Source: Bacteroidales bacterium GP4
GTDB taxonomy: Bacteria > Bacteroidota > Bacteroidia > Bacteroidales > Muribaculaceae
Reading direction: 5' to 3'
Length of the DNA: 15,576 bases
NCBI GenBank assembly: GCA_001701065.1
Contig: DAAL01000095.1
Location: 15,430 to 31,005 of the forward strand
The translations under genes were made by a program, and so were the position numbers. The notes beneath the pieces are model-generated. The model did not search any database, had not been told where the DNA came from, and saw only the letters and a list, made by a program, of their open reading frames with translations. Of the stretch, positions 7,954 through 15,573 are shown piece by piece; position 1 is the stretch's first letter; every line of letters starts with the position of its first letter.

Positions 7954-10060
7954 TCATTGAACGCAGGAGTTCGTCGTTGTCGCGTGTTTTTTCCATCTGG
8001 TCGCGCATGAATTCCATTGCTTCCACTGAATTCCGGTCACTGAGATATCGACGAAGAATCCACATGCGCTGCAATGTTTCGGGTCGAAGGAGAAGATCGT
8101 CACGGCGAGTGCTCGATGCCATAATGTCCACAGCCGGGAATATGCGCTTGTTGGACAATTTGCGGTCAAGCTGAAGCTCCATGTTACCGGTTCCCTTGAA
8201 TTCCTCGAAGATAACTTCGTCCATCTTAGAGGAGGTTTCGGTGAGTGCAGTAGCTATGATAGTGAGCGAACCGCCGTTCTCAATGTTACGTGCCGCTCCG
8301 AAGAAACGTTTGGGCTTCTGCAATGCGTTAGCGTCGACACCCCCTGACAATATCTTGCCCGATGCAGGCGACACAGTGTTGTAAGCACGTGCAAGACGGG
8401 TGATGGAGTCAAGAAGTATCACCACATCGTGACCGCATTCCACCATGCGCTTTGCCTTCTCAAGGACGATGCTTGCTATCTTCACATGACGCTCGGCAGG
8501 TTCATCGAAAGTGGATGCGATAACTTCGGCATTAACGCTGCGGCTCATGTCGGTAACTTCCTCAGGACGTTCGTCGATAAGAAGTATTATAATATAGGTG
8601 TCAGGATGATTCTCGGCTATGGCGTTGGCGATATCCTTGAGGAGGATGGTCTTACCGGTTTTAGGAGGTGCCACGATAAGACCGCGCTGTCCCTTGCCTA
8701 TGGGCGAGAACATATCCACTACACGGGTGGAAAGATTACATGTTGAGCCGCCTGTAAGGTCAAACTTCTCGTCAGGGAACAATGGAGTGAGATGCTCAAA
8801 GTGCACTCTGTCGCGGATAAACTCGGGAGAACGTCCATTGACGCTCAACACTTCTCCAAGCGGGAAATACTTCTCCCCTTCTTTTGGAGGACGAATCCAT
8901 CCTTCCACTACATCGCCTGTCTTAAGTCCATACAGCTTAATCTGAGCTTGGGTCACGTATACGTCATCAGGCGAAGATAGATAGTTGTAGTCACTGCTTC
9001 TCAGGAATCCGTAACCGTCAGGCATCACTTCAAGAACGCCCGAACCGGTCAAGATGCCGTCAAAATTATATTGCGGCATAGGCGGTTCCACCGGCTGCTG
9101 ATTCTGATAATTGGAATTATTCTGGTTATTATTGTTGCGGTTACGCTTATTTTTCTTACCTTGATGTTGTTGCTGCTGATGCTGTTGCGGTTGCTGCATC
9201 TGAGGTCCGGGCTCTTGGATTACGATAGGAGCCGATGCCTCGGCAAGTTTAGCTGCTGCTGCAGCCTCTTCCTTCTCCCGCTGAGAACGAGGAACGAATT
9301 TACGCTCACTCCGGAAGAATGAGCCGAATGTGCTTGCCTTGACCTGAGGCTGATTACCTTCAGGGTTAGCTGTTTCTTTATCTTTGGGTGATTCCGGTGC
9401 GGGATTATTATTGGTCACTGCCTCTACAGTCTCAACCGTCTCATCCGACGGCGGCAGCAATTTGGGTTCTGAGTTATCGGGCATAATGTTTTCTTCTTTG
9501 TCGCTTGCTTCCGGCAGTAATGCGGGAGCTTCTGTCTCCTTTAAGGGAAGTTCAGGCACATCGGTCACGGGTGCCGGCGCGTCATTAGGAGCTAAATCAG
9601 TCTTGGCTTCTTCGGGACTGGGAGCCGCTTCTTCGGAAGTGTTATTTTCCTTAGCGTTGTTCTTATCCTGCTGCTGACGAGCCATTTTATCATTTTTGCT
9701 GGGTCTTCCCCGTTTCCGTTTGGGAGTCGGTTGCTGCGGTCCTTCTTCACTCGCTTCGTTCACGACAGGTGATTCTTGTTGATTGCTGTCAGCATCAGTT
9801 ACTTGAGCGGTATCTTCGGCTTCTTCCGCAGTCGCCTGTGGAGCAGCCTTAGCGTCGTCATTACCCTCCTTCTTTGGAGCGGGTTTACGACCTCTCTTCT
9901 TTGCCGGTTTTGTAGTCGCTGCTACATCAGCCTGCTGATCAAGAATTGCATATATTAACTCTTCCTGCGATAAAGAACCTGTCTTTTTGATTCCCAAGCT
10001 TTGAGCTATGTCATTCAGTTCTTTCTCAGTGGCGTTATACAAATCTTCGATATTATACAT
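7946..10060 (-). CDS. rho: Transcription termination factor Rho with long disordered insert
   Basis: A 704-residue Rho, against about 419 in E. coli. Order: Rho_N-like domain (1-44), a disordered region (about 46-330), the cold-shock-like RNA-binding domain (about 332-405, including [11 protein letters not shown]), then the RecA-like ATPase. The ATPase has Walker A APPKTGKT at 464-471, Walker B VVILLDS ending at Asp551-Ser552, and the Q- and R-loop region [22 protein letters not shown]. All core motifs are intact. The insert is rich in Glu, Ala, Pro, Gln and Asn, with a Q/N tract and two basic RGR motifs. ATG at 10060 (MYNIEDLYN) is chosen over the TTG at 10063, because Bacteroidales Rho proteins start MYNI. 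It heads the operon with tamL and the HAD gene. Confidence 0.98.
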   Translation of the reverse strand: MYNIEDLYNATEKELNDIAQSLGIKKTGSLSQEELIYAILDQQADVAATTKPAKKRGRKPAPKKEGNDDAKAAPQATAEEAEDTAQVTDADSNQQESPVVNEASEEGPQQPTPKRKRGRPSKNDKMARQQQDKNNAKENNTSEEAAPSPEEAKTDLAPNDAPAPVTDVPELPLKETEAPALLPEASDKEENIMPDNSEPKLLPPSDETVETVEAVTNNNPAPESPKDKETANPEGNQPQVKASTFGSFFRSERKFVPRSQREKEEAAAAAKLAEASAPIVIQEPGPQMQQPQQHQQQQHQGKKNKRNRNNNNQNNSNYQNQQPVEPPMPQYNFDGILTGSGVLEVMPDGYGFLRSSDYNYLSSPDDVYVTQAQIKLYGLKTGDVVEGWIRPPKEGEKYFPLGEVLSVNGRSPEFIRDRVHFEHLTPLFPDEKFDLTGGSTCNLSTRVVDMFSPIGKGQRGLIVAPPKTGKTILLKDIANAIAENHPDTYIIILLIDERPEEVTDMSRSVNAEVIASTFDEPAERHVKIASIVLEKAKRMVECGHDVVILLDSITRLARAYNTVSPASGKILSGGVDANALQKPKRFFGAARNIENGGSLTIIATALTETSSKMDEVIFEEFKGTGNMELQLDRKLSNKRIFPAVDIMASSTRRDDLLLRPETLQRMWILRRYLSDRNSVEAMEFMRDQMEKTRDNDELLRSMNA

Positions 10061-10232
10061 CAAAATAAAAATATTAAATTATTATCATAATTACCGCATA
10101 GCTATCACAAGCAGAACACAGTCCCTACTGTCAGCCTAAGCGGAGAAGGATTGAAAACATTATTGGAATAGTTGTCGATTGAATTCATTGTGTTGCCACG
10201 CAACTGTAATTATATCGACTTGTTCGTTGAAA
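10061..10232 (-). promoter_or_regulatory. rho: Long 5' leader of rho
   Basis: From the predicted promoter to the ATG there are about 170 untranslated bases. They contain two small hairpins, GTTGC-gtg-GCAAC (10191-10203) and ACAGT-aggg-ACTGT, a pyrimidine-rich stretch with little G (AATCCTTCTCCGCTT), and a short ORF. E. coli rho has a comparable leader (rhoL) in which Rho terminates its own transcription. Autoregulation here is an inference from length and content only. Confidence 0.45.
10105..10188 (-). CDS. Candidate 27-residue upstream ORF in the rho leader
   Basis: An ATG at 10188 opens a 27-codon frame ending in TGA at 10107-10105, 44 bases before the rho ATG. The peptide begins MNSIDNYSNNVFNPSPL and ends in TVGTVFCL. 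No ribosome site is visible, but Bacteroidetes genes rarely show one. It lies wholly within the leader between promoter and rho, the position of the E. coli rhoL leader peptide, although there is no recognisable sequence similarity. It may be a true leader peptide or chance. Confidence 0.35.
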   Translation of the reverse strand: MNSIDNYSNNVFNPSPLRLTVGTVFCL

Positions 10233-10238
10233 ACATTG

Positions 10239-10269
10239 CAAAGTTAACTTCTTTATTTCAAAAAACAAG
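10239..10269 (-). promoter_or_regulatory. Promoter of rho operon
   Basis: On the minus strand CTTG (10266-10269), 19 bases, TAACTTTG (10239-10246) followed by CA. The -7 box is a full match and the -33 box matches 3 of 4. The start of transcription would be near 10232. No other TAnnTTTG lies closer to the rho ATG. Confidence 0.75.
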
Positions 10270-10467
10270 CGATATTCATTAAAAGTTTATACAAAAAATG
10301 CATTTTTTTGCCTTCTCATGCGTTTTATAGCCCATTTTGACCGTACAAATGCGACAGGAAAACCTATTGATGTTTCCTTAGAAATAGCATTAAACAGTTT
10401 CCGCGAAACAAAAGTTCACTCCGAAACGTTAAAAATTACACTAAATTTAATTTTTAGCAACAAAATA
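10270..10467. other. AT-rich spacer between the divergent rho and small-RNA promoters
   Basis: About 200 bases with no recognised gene. A 56-codon plus-strand frame (10318-10488, starting MRFIAHFDRTN and ending IIGIERN) runs through it up to the small-RNA promoter, but it has no ribosome site, no promoter and no family resemblance, so I do not call it a gene. Regulatory sites for either flanking promoter could lie here; none is evident. Confidence 0.5.
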
Positions 10468-10499
10468 ATTGGTATAGAAAGAAATTAGTTTTAACTTTG
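10468..10499 (+). promoter_or_regulatory. Promoter of the small-RNA unit
   Basis: ATTG (10468-10471), 20 bases, TAACTTTG (10492-10499), then C. The -7 box matches TAnnTTTG fully and the -33 box 3 of 4. It points away from rho and toward hisS, yet hisS has its own promoter 280 bases further on, beyond a terminator. Confidence 0.75.
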
Positions 10500-10504
10500 C
10501 GCCA

Positions 10505-10758
10505 AAATAGAGACACCTTGTTGCATTATCCTTGGACTGAACAATTATTTTACACATATATTTTTAAGGAACTAAGGACAAAGGCAACAGGCTCATCCAA
10601 GAGCTCTGTGAAGAGGTTAAGGTTGAGATTAAAGTGAAGTAAGTATTTTTTCTCATTCACTTTAATTCGCTATAAGACAACTATCTTTAGAATCACAAAC
10701 TTGCCTTTTGGCTTTAGTCCGGTTTTCCCTGTAGAAGGGAGAGGCGGGCAATTTTTTT
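10505..10758 (+). ncRNA. Putative independent structured non-coding RNA, about 250 nt
   Basis: The segment is bounded by a Bacteroidetes promoter and an intrinsic terminator, and no ATG occurs on the plus strand between 10489 and the hisS start. Visible pairing: a two-part stem, CCTTGTTGC (10516-10524) with GCAACAGG (10584-10591) and TCCTTGG (10529-10535) with CTAAGGA (10572-10578); a perfect 11-bp hairpin, ATTAAAGTGAA (10628-10638) with TTCACTTTAAT (10656-10666); then the terminator. The extreme 5' GCCAAAA could also pair with TTTTGGC at 10706-10712. The size and unit structure would fit a 6S-type RNA or the published Bacteroidales-1 motif, but I cannot match either consensus by eye. It shows no tmRNA, SRP or RNase P hallmarks. 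The 5' end is estimated from the promoter. Confidence 0.65.
10719..10758 (+). terminator. Intrinsic terminator of the small-RNA unit
   Basis: CCGgTTTTCCCT (10719-10730), loop GTAGA, AGGGAGAGgCGG (10736-10747) forms a stem of 11 pairs with G-U pairs and one mismatch, followed by GCAA and seven Ts (10752-10758). An outer TTGCC (10701-10705) can alternatively pair with GGCAA (10747-10751). Confidence 0.8.
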
Positions 10759-10783
10759 ATATAGAAATAAGTGTGTATCTTTG
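10752..10783 (+). promoter_or_regulatory. hisS promoter
   Basis: TATCTTTG at 10776-10783 is a full -7 match, followed by CA. The -33 position, 20 bases upstream, falls in the T-run of the preceding terminator (10752-10758), so it is TTTT rather than TTTG. Transcription should start near 10788, about 35 bases before the hisS ATG; the leader is A-rich (AAAAAGAAGAAAC before the ATG). Confidence 0.7.
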
Positions 10784-10821
10784 CAGTATAATTTTAATAG
10801 GAAAGTATAAAAAGAAGAAAC

Positions 10822-12186
10822 ATGGCACAGAAACCATCAATACCTAAAGGTACGCGTGACTTCTCTCCCGCTGAAATGGCACGCCGCAACTATATATTCG
10901 GCACAATCCGCGAAGTGTTCCATCTTTTCGGATTCAGCCAGATTGAGACCCCGGCGATGGAAAATCTCTCTACCCTCATGGGAAAGTACGGCGAAGAAGG
11001 CGACAAACTGCTGTTCAAGATTCTTAATTCAGGCGATTACCTGCATGGAGTGGACCGCAGCCTGCTTGAAAGCGGCGAAGCTTCGGGAAAACTTACCACC
11101 CAACTATCAGAGAAAGGACTGAGGTATGACCTCACAGTGCCCTTTGCCCGTTATGTTGTGCAGCACCGCGCTGAGCTTCAATTCCCGTTCAAGCGATTCC
11201 AGATTCAGCCGGTGTGGCGCGCTGACCGCCCACAGAAAGGCAGATACAGAGAGTTCTATCAGTGTGACGCTGACATTATCGGCTCCGATTCACTGCTGAA
11301 CGAAGTGGAATTGCTCCAACTTATCGACGAAGTATTCTCTCGGCTTAAGGTAAACATCACTATAAAACTCAACAACCGTAAAGTGCTTGCCGGAATAGCT
11401 GAACTGATAGGCGAGCCGGACAAACTCGTTGACATAACCGTGGCTATTGACAAGATTGACAAGATAGGCATAGAAAAAGTCAATGAAGAGCTTGCCGAAC
11501 GTGGATTGTCGCAGGATGCCATAGCACGTTTGCAGCCAATTCTACAGATTGACGGCACACTGGAAGAGCGTTTGTCACGTATAGAAGAAGTTCTGCGTGA
11601 CACCCCGGTTGGTGCAAAAGGAGTCGAAGAACTCCGCACGGTAATCGATGCTACCCTTCGTTTGGGTCTTCGCGCCGACCTCGACCTTGATGTATCGCTT
11701 GCACGAGGTCTAAACTACTACACCGGAACTATCATAGAAGTCAAGGCTAACGATTTCGCCATAGGCTCTATCACCGGCGGCGGAAGATACGACAATCTTA
11801 CCGGAGTGTTCGGTATGCCTGGAGTGTCAGGAGTAGGAATATCTTTCGGAGCCGACCGCATATACGACGTGCTCAACGGTCTTGACCTTTATCCGCAGGA
11901 CATCACCCAGTCCACAACTGTGATATTCATGAATTTCGGCGAAAAGGAATCCATGCGGTCACTTGAGGTCATAAAGCACCTTAGAGCACATGGAATTAAA
12001 GCGGAAATATATCCCGACACAGCCAAAATGAAGAAACAGATGTCTTACGCCAACAGTGCTAACATTCCTTATGTGGCAATGATAGGCGAAGACGAGCTAA
12101 ATAACGGCACAATCGCAGTCAAAAACATGTTGACAGGCGAACAAAACACCCTCGACTTGGATCAACTGACATCACTTCTCAGCTAA
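10822..12186 (+). CDS. hisS: Histidine--tRNA ligase
   Basis: A 454-residue class II aminoacyl-tRNA synthetase that charges tRNA-His. Motif 1 lies around residues 37-50, motif 2 in [22 protein letters not shown] (124-145), the histidine-specific loop [10 protein letters not shown] at 293-302 with the conserved Arg295, and motif 3 [10 protein letters not shown] at 337-346. The C-terminal anticodon-binding domain follows from about 365. Length and all catalytic motifs are normal. It begins [16 protein letters not shown], with ATG at 10822 immediately after an A-rich leader. It is monocistronic: its own promoter precedes it and a strong hairpin follows 26 bases after the stop. Confidence 0.99.
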   Translation: MAQKPSIPKGTRDFSPAEMARRNYIFGTIREVFHLFGFSQIETPAMENLSTLMGKYGEEGDKLLFKILNSGDYLHGVDRSLLESGEASGKLTTQLSEKGLRYDLTVPFARYVVQHRAELQFPFKRFQIQPVWRADRPQKGRYREFYQCDADIIGSDSLLNEVELLQLIDEVFSRLKVNITIKLNNRKVLAGIAELIGEPDKLVDITVAIDKIDKIGIEKVNEELAERGLSQDAIARLQPILQIDGTLEERLSRIEEVLRDTPVGAKGVEELRTVIDATLRLGLRADLDLDVSLARGLNYYTGTIIEVKANDFAIGSITGGGRYDNLTGVFGMPGVSGVGISFGADRIYDVLNGLDLYPQDITQSTTVIFMNFGEKESMRSLEVIKHLRAHGIKAEIYPDTAKMKKQMSYANSANIPYVAMIGEDELNNGTIAVKNMLTGEQNTLDLDQLTSLLS

Positions 12187-12212
12187 TACAAGATAATTGC
12201 CTATAATAACAA

Positions 12213-12255
12213 CACAGCCGCAAGCATTTAATAACATGCTTGCGGCTGTGCTTTT
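12213..12255. terminator. Shared terminator between convergent hisS and symporter operon
   Basis: CACAGCCGCAAGCAT (12213-12227) and its exact complement ATGCTTGCGGCTGTG (12236-12250) form a 15-bp stem with an 8-base loop. On the plus strand CTTTTATAT follows; on the minus strand TTGTTATTAT follows. It is 26 bases after the hisS stop and 25 bases after the end of the minus-strand symporter, so it probably serves both directions, more strongly for hisS. Confidence 0.9.
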
Positions 12256-12275
12256 ATATCTGCAATATAATTCGA

Positions 12276-13619
12276 TTATATCACACCGAGTCCTCCCAAG
12301 AACACAAGTCCTATACCTAACGGAGCTACATAGCGGAGGCAAAAGACGATAAGACGGAATATGCTGTTCTTAATTGTGCCTACTCCTTCCAATTGCCGGC
12401 GCACAATAGTGCGGTCCATAAACCATCCCACAAAAATAGAGATGAGCATACCGCCTAACGGCAGCATGATGTTGCTCGTGGTGTAGTCAAACAAATCGAA
12501 GATAGTCATTCCGAAAATCTTCACGTCATTCAGCGAACCGAATGAAAGCGCGCACAAAGAACCAAGTCCCATGGCTATCACAGTACTCAAAATTACCGAC
12601 TTCTTGCGTGAAATACCGAATTGCTCACAGAAGAACGAGATGCTTATTTCACTCATGGATATGGTAGAGGTAAGCGATGCCAGAAACAACAGGAAGAAAA
12701 ACAACGACGACCATATGATTCCGCCCGGCATCTGAGCGAAGATATCGGGAAGGACTTCAAACACCAACTTCGGGCCCGCCGCAGCCTCTTTTCCGAATGA
12801 GAAAACGGCAGGGAAAATTATGATACCCGAAAGGAACGCCACAAGAGTATCGAGCGACGCGGTGATGGATGCGCTCTTCACAAGGGGAGTATTGTCCGAG
12901 AAATAGCTTGCATACACCAACATAGTACCAAGCCCGAGGGACAGCGAGAAGAAAGCTTGTCCCATAGCTCCAAGCAGAACCGATGAATTCAGCTTGGAAA
13001 AATCAGGGTAGAACAGGAATTTCAGTCCTTCCGAAGCATTGGGTAGAAGGAGAGAGTTGATGCAAAAAACTATAAGAATCACAAACAACAGCGGCATGAG
13101 AATGTTAGACACCCGCTCTATACCCTTCTGCACTCCACGGAGCAGAATCATAGAATTTATGCCAAGGAACACAAGAGTCCACACAAGTGAACGGTAACCG
13201 GTAGAGAATGACTCAAACATAGCATGACGTTGCTCGGCATCCACTTCATGTAACGATCCGATAACCGATTTCACAAAATATTCAATAGTCCATCCGGCAA
13301 CGACCGAATAGAACGAAAGAATCAGAATCGACGCTATAATACCCATGTAGCCCACCCACGCCCATTGCTTAAACGCGTGCAGCATTCTGAACGCGCCAAA
13401 TATATTGCGGCGTGTGGAACGCCCCATGATAAACTCGGCGCACACTACCGGAATACCTATAATAAGAATAAAAAACACATAGGCAAGAAGAAATGCTCCG
13501 CCGCCATGCACACCTGCCTCGTAGGGGAAACGCCAGATGTTGCCGAGTCCCACCGCTGACCCCACGGTAGCGGCGATGACTCCAAATTTTGTCCCGAACT
13601 GGACTCTTTTATTTTCCAT
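12276..13619 (-). CDS. Sodium:neurotransmitter symporter (NSS/SNF) family transporter, copy 1
   Basis: A 447-residue LeuT-fold, sodium-coupled transporter with about 11 membrane segments, the size of bacterial MhsT. The first segment GSAVGLGNIWRFP (20-32) aligns residue for residue with LeuT: Ala22, Gly24, Asn27 and Arg30 take the LeuT numbers. The sixth segment holds AFFSLSLGLG and the eighth SLTSTIS, supplying sodium and substrate contacts. Gly24, where amine transporters have Asp, fits an amino-acid substrate with a free carboxylate. The ATG at 13619 is preferred to the TTG at 13622. It begins 28 bases after copy 2 on the same strand and likely shares its transcript. The exact substrate is unknown. 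HGGGAF replaces the usual NGGGAF at 38-43. Confidence 0.95.
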   Translation of the reverse strand: MENKRVQFGTKFGVIAATVGSAVGLGNIWRFPYEAGVHGGGAFLLAYVFFILIIGIPVVCAEFIMGRSTRRNIFGAFRMLHAFKQWAWVGYMGIIASILILSFYSVVAGWTIEYFVKSVIGSLHEVDAEQRHAMFESFSTGYRSLVWTLVFLGINSMILLRGVQKGIERVSNILMPLLFVILIVFCINSLLLPNASEGLKFLFYPDFSKLNSSVLLGAMGQAFFSLSLGLGTMLVYASYFSDNTPLVKSASITASLDTLVAFLSGIIIFPAVFSFGKEAAAGPKLVFEVLPDIFAQMPGGIIWSSLFFFLLFLASLTSTISMSEISISFFCEQFGISRKKSVILSTVIAMGLGSLCALSFGSLNDVKIFGMTIFDLFDYTTSNIMLPLGGMLISIFVGWFMDRTIVRRQLEGVGTIKNSIFRLIVFCLRYVAPLGIGLVFLGGLGVI

Positions 13620-13647
13620 CAATTGTCACGTATTTTTAAGATAAAGA

Positions 13648-15012
13648 TTATATATTCATAAACAGCACCACGGCTATAAGAACCGGAGCGACATACCGGA
13701 TGAGAGGGAACACTATATTATAAGTCCATGGCGACAAAGCTCCATGGTTAGTGACCTCTTTCCGGCACAAATTTTTAGGAGCGAACCATCCCAGATAGAC
13801 ACATGTCCCGCATGCCACAAGAGGGAGAAGAAGATTGGTGGCAAAGAAATCAAGGAAATCGAAAATGTTACGTCCGAAAATCAGTATATGGCTTAAAGAG
13901 CCTTGCGAGAGAGAACACAGCGAACTTAGCACAAAAAGCGGCGCGATTACGCACACACATGCTTTAACGCGCGGCATCTTAAAATGATCCTGCAAGAAAG
14001 CTACCGAAACCTCGGCAAGGGATATAGTAGACGACAAAGCAGCCACAAGAAGCAAAAGGAAGAACAATGTGGACCAGAATTGCGTAAAAGGCATCTGCAT
14101 AAACACCTCCGGAAGGGTCACGAACACCAGAGTGGCACCCTCAAGGGACTGATTGTCGAGATCGAACGACATAACAGCCGGGAATATGATGACACCCATG
14201 AGCACAGCCACAAGCATGTCGAGCAACGAAACTGTCAACGCGGTCTTTCCAAGATTGGTCTTGGACGGGAAATAACTCGAATAAGTGATGAGTATACCCA
14301 TACCGAGCGACAACGAAAAGAAAGCCTGTCCGAGAGCATTCACTATGACCTGAGGAGTCACTTTGGAAAAGTCAGGACTTAGGAAGAAAGCAAGCCCCTC
14401 CCCTGCTTTTGGAAGCATGACCGACACCGTGGCAAAAACCAACAGGATGACAAACAGTATCGGCATAAGTATATTGGATGCTTTCTCTATACCTTTCTGC
14501 ACTCCCATGATAAGAACTCCGAGATTAATCAGCAGCACTATATAAGTCATTACAAGCGGCTGCGTGTCACGCATGATATAATCCTGCATCTTATGGAGAA
14601 AATGCTGTTCAAGCACTCCCGAATCACCGGCGGAGGCTATACTGTAAAGAGAACCGGTTATGGACTGCCACAGATACTCAAGTGTCCATCCGGCTACAAC
14701 CATGTAAAACGACATGATGAGATAAGAAGCCAAGATAGCAACAGCACCCACTATCCACCATTTCTTCCCCGGCGACAGCTTGCTGAACACTCCGGCGGCA
14801 TCACTGTTGCCCCCTCTGCCCAGAGAGAACTCAGCGACCATGACAGGAATGCCGAGGATAAACACACATATAATATAAACCAACAGAAAAGCCGCACCGC
14901 CATTAGCCTGCGTCTCGGCAGGGAAACGCCATACATTTCCAAGACCGACAGCAGAACCTACAGTAGCAGCAATAAGTCCGATTTTACTTCCAAATTTCGC
15001 TTTTACAGCCAT
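13648..15012 (-). CDS. Sodium:neurotransmitter symporter (NSS/SNF) family transporter, copy 2
   Basis: A 454-residue paralog of the next gene, with the same fold and about 11 membrane segments. The first segment GSAVGLGNVWRFPAE (19-33) and NGGAAF (37-42) are followed by LGQAFFSLSLGMG in segment six and ALSSTISLAE in segment eight. The glycine equivalent to LeuT Gly24 is present (Gly23), suggesting an amino-acid substrate. It differs from copy 1 in an insert of charged residues around 120-150 and in most loops, so the pair is not a recent duplication. It is the first gene of the two-gene operon; ATG at 15012, with a promoter element about 40 bases upstream. Confidence 0.95.
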   Translation of the reverse strand: MAVKAKFGSKIGLIAATVGSAVGLGNVWRFPAETQANGGAAFLLVYIICVFILGIPVMVAEFSLGRGGNSDAAGVFSKLSPGKKWWIVGAVAILASYLIMSFYMVVAGWTLEYLWQSITGSLYSIASAGDSGVLEQHFLHKMQDYIMRDTQPLVMTYIVLLINLGVLIMGVQKGIEKASNILMPILFVILLVFATVSVMLPKAGEGLAFFLSPDFSKVTPQVIVNALGQAFFSLSLGMGILITYSSYFPSKTNLGKTALTVSLLDMLVAVLMGVIIFPAVMSFDLDNQSLEGATLVFVTLPEVFMQMPFTQFWSTLFFLLLLVAALSSTISLAEVSVAFLQDHFKMPRVKACVCVIAPLFVLSSLCSLSQGSLSHILIFGRNIFDFLDFFATNLLLPLVACGTCVYLGWFAPKNLCRKEVTNHGALSPWTYNIVFPLIRYVAPVLIAVVLFMNI

Positions 15013-15052
15013 AGATATTAAAAAATGTAGAATTTTTACGTCATTTAAACTG

Positions 15053-15060
15053 CAAATTTA
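15053..15060 (-). promoter_or_regulatory. -7 promoter element of the symporter operon
   Basis: The minus strand reads TAAATTTG followed by CA, a full match to TAnnTTTG. No clear -33 TTTG is present. The predicted start near 15047 gives a leader of about 35 bases. Confidence 0.55.
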
Positions 15061-15113
15061 GCAAAAACATTCCGCAGAATTAGAATTTAGATAAATAATT
15101 ATAGCATTTTCAC

Positions 15114-15121
15114 TAATTTTG
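15114..15121 (+). promoter_or_regulatory. -7 promoter element of the VanZ-like gene
   Basis: TAATTTTG matches TAnnTTTG; the -33 region is poor. Transcription would start near 15127, just before the ATG at 15151. This makes the TTG at 15130 an unlikely start codon. Confidence 0.5.
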
Positions 15122-15150
15122 TATCCGATTTGTTAAATAACGCTATCAAA

Positions 15151-15573
15151 ATGAGTATAAAACGACTTTTAGACAAAACACCACGATGGATATTCACCGT
15201 AATAGTAGTGGCGGCTGTACTTTATTTAACCCTCATGCCACAGCCGTTGCCTGACAATGACATTCCATGGTTTGAAGGCATGGACAAGCTTGTGCACGGC
15301 ATTATGATGTTCGGTGTGATGTTATGCTTGTCATTCGACTATTTCAGGGTATGCCATAAAAAGCAGGACAGGATTCCTGTGGGAACCCTGTCCGTGTTTC
15401 TAATCATAACTATAGCCTTTGGGGGGCTGATAGAGCTTTTACAAGACTGGATGGACATGGGACGCGGCAAAGACATGAAGGACTTTGAGGCTGATACCAT
15501 CGGAGCCTTGGTGGCTTATGTTATAGTTCTACTAAACTGGCATCGTCTGAAGAGGTGGTTTCTGAAGCGTTAG
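15151..15573 (+). CDS. VanZ-like family membrane protein
   Basis: A 140-residue protein with four predicted membrane segments (about 13-29, 48-64, 78-97, 115-129). It keeps the VanZ-like pattern: LTLMPQPLP after the first segment, Asp45-Lys46-x-x-His49 before the second, GGLIELLQ at 91-98, and a D-x-x-x-D-x-x-G element (Asp111, Asp115, Gly118) before the fourth. VanZ was named for a teicoplanin-resistance gene of enterococci, but housekeeping members such as this are not resistance genes in themselves and have no settled reaction. ATG at 15151 is preferred to the TTG at 15130. It is divergent from the symporter operon and nothing after it is visible. Confidence 0.85.
   Translation: MSIKRLLDKTPRWIFTVIVVAAVLYLTLMPQPLPDNDIPWFEGMDKLVHGIMMFGVMLCLSFDYFRVCHKKQDRIPVGTLSVFLIITIAFGGLIELLQDWMDMGRGKDMKDFEADTIGALVAYVIVLLNWHRLKRWFLKR

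Noticed and set aside
9071..9322. Plus-strand frame giving a hydrophobic Leu/Ile/Val-rich peptide
   Set aside because: It is the antisense shadow of the Rho Q/N- and A-rich codons (CAG/CAA/AAT read backward give Leu/Ile codons).
10568..10642. 24-codon open stretch in the small RNA ending in E-V-K-V-E-I-K-V-K-stop
   Set aside because: It has no ATG, GTG or TTG in frame after the preceding TAA at 10565. It also overlaps both sides of predicted stems, so RNA structure explains it better; it does not resemble a tmRNA tag.
11259..11639. 126-codon minus-strand frame within hisS
   Set aside because: Ser-rich antisense shadow of hisS codons.
15151..15573. VanZ-like gene as a glycopeptide-resistance determinant
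   Set aside because: No vanR/S/H/A/X genes are nearby, and VanZ-like proteins are common housekeeping membrane proteins in Bacteroidetes.
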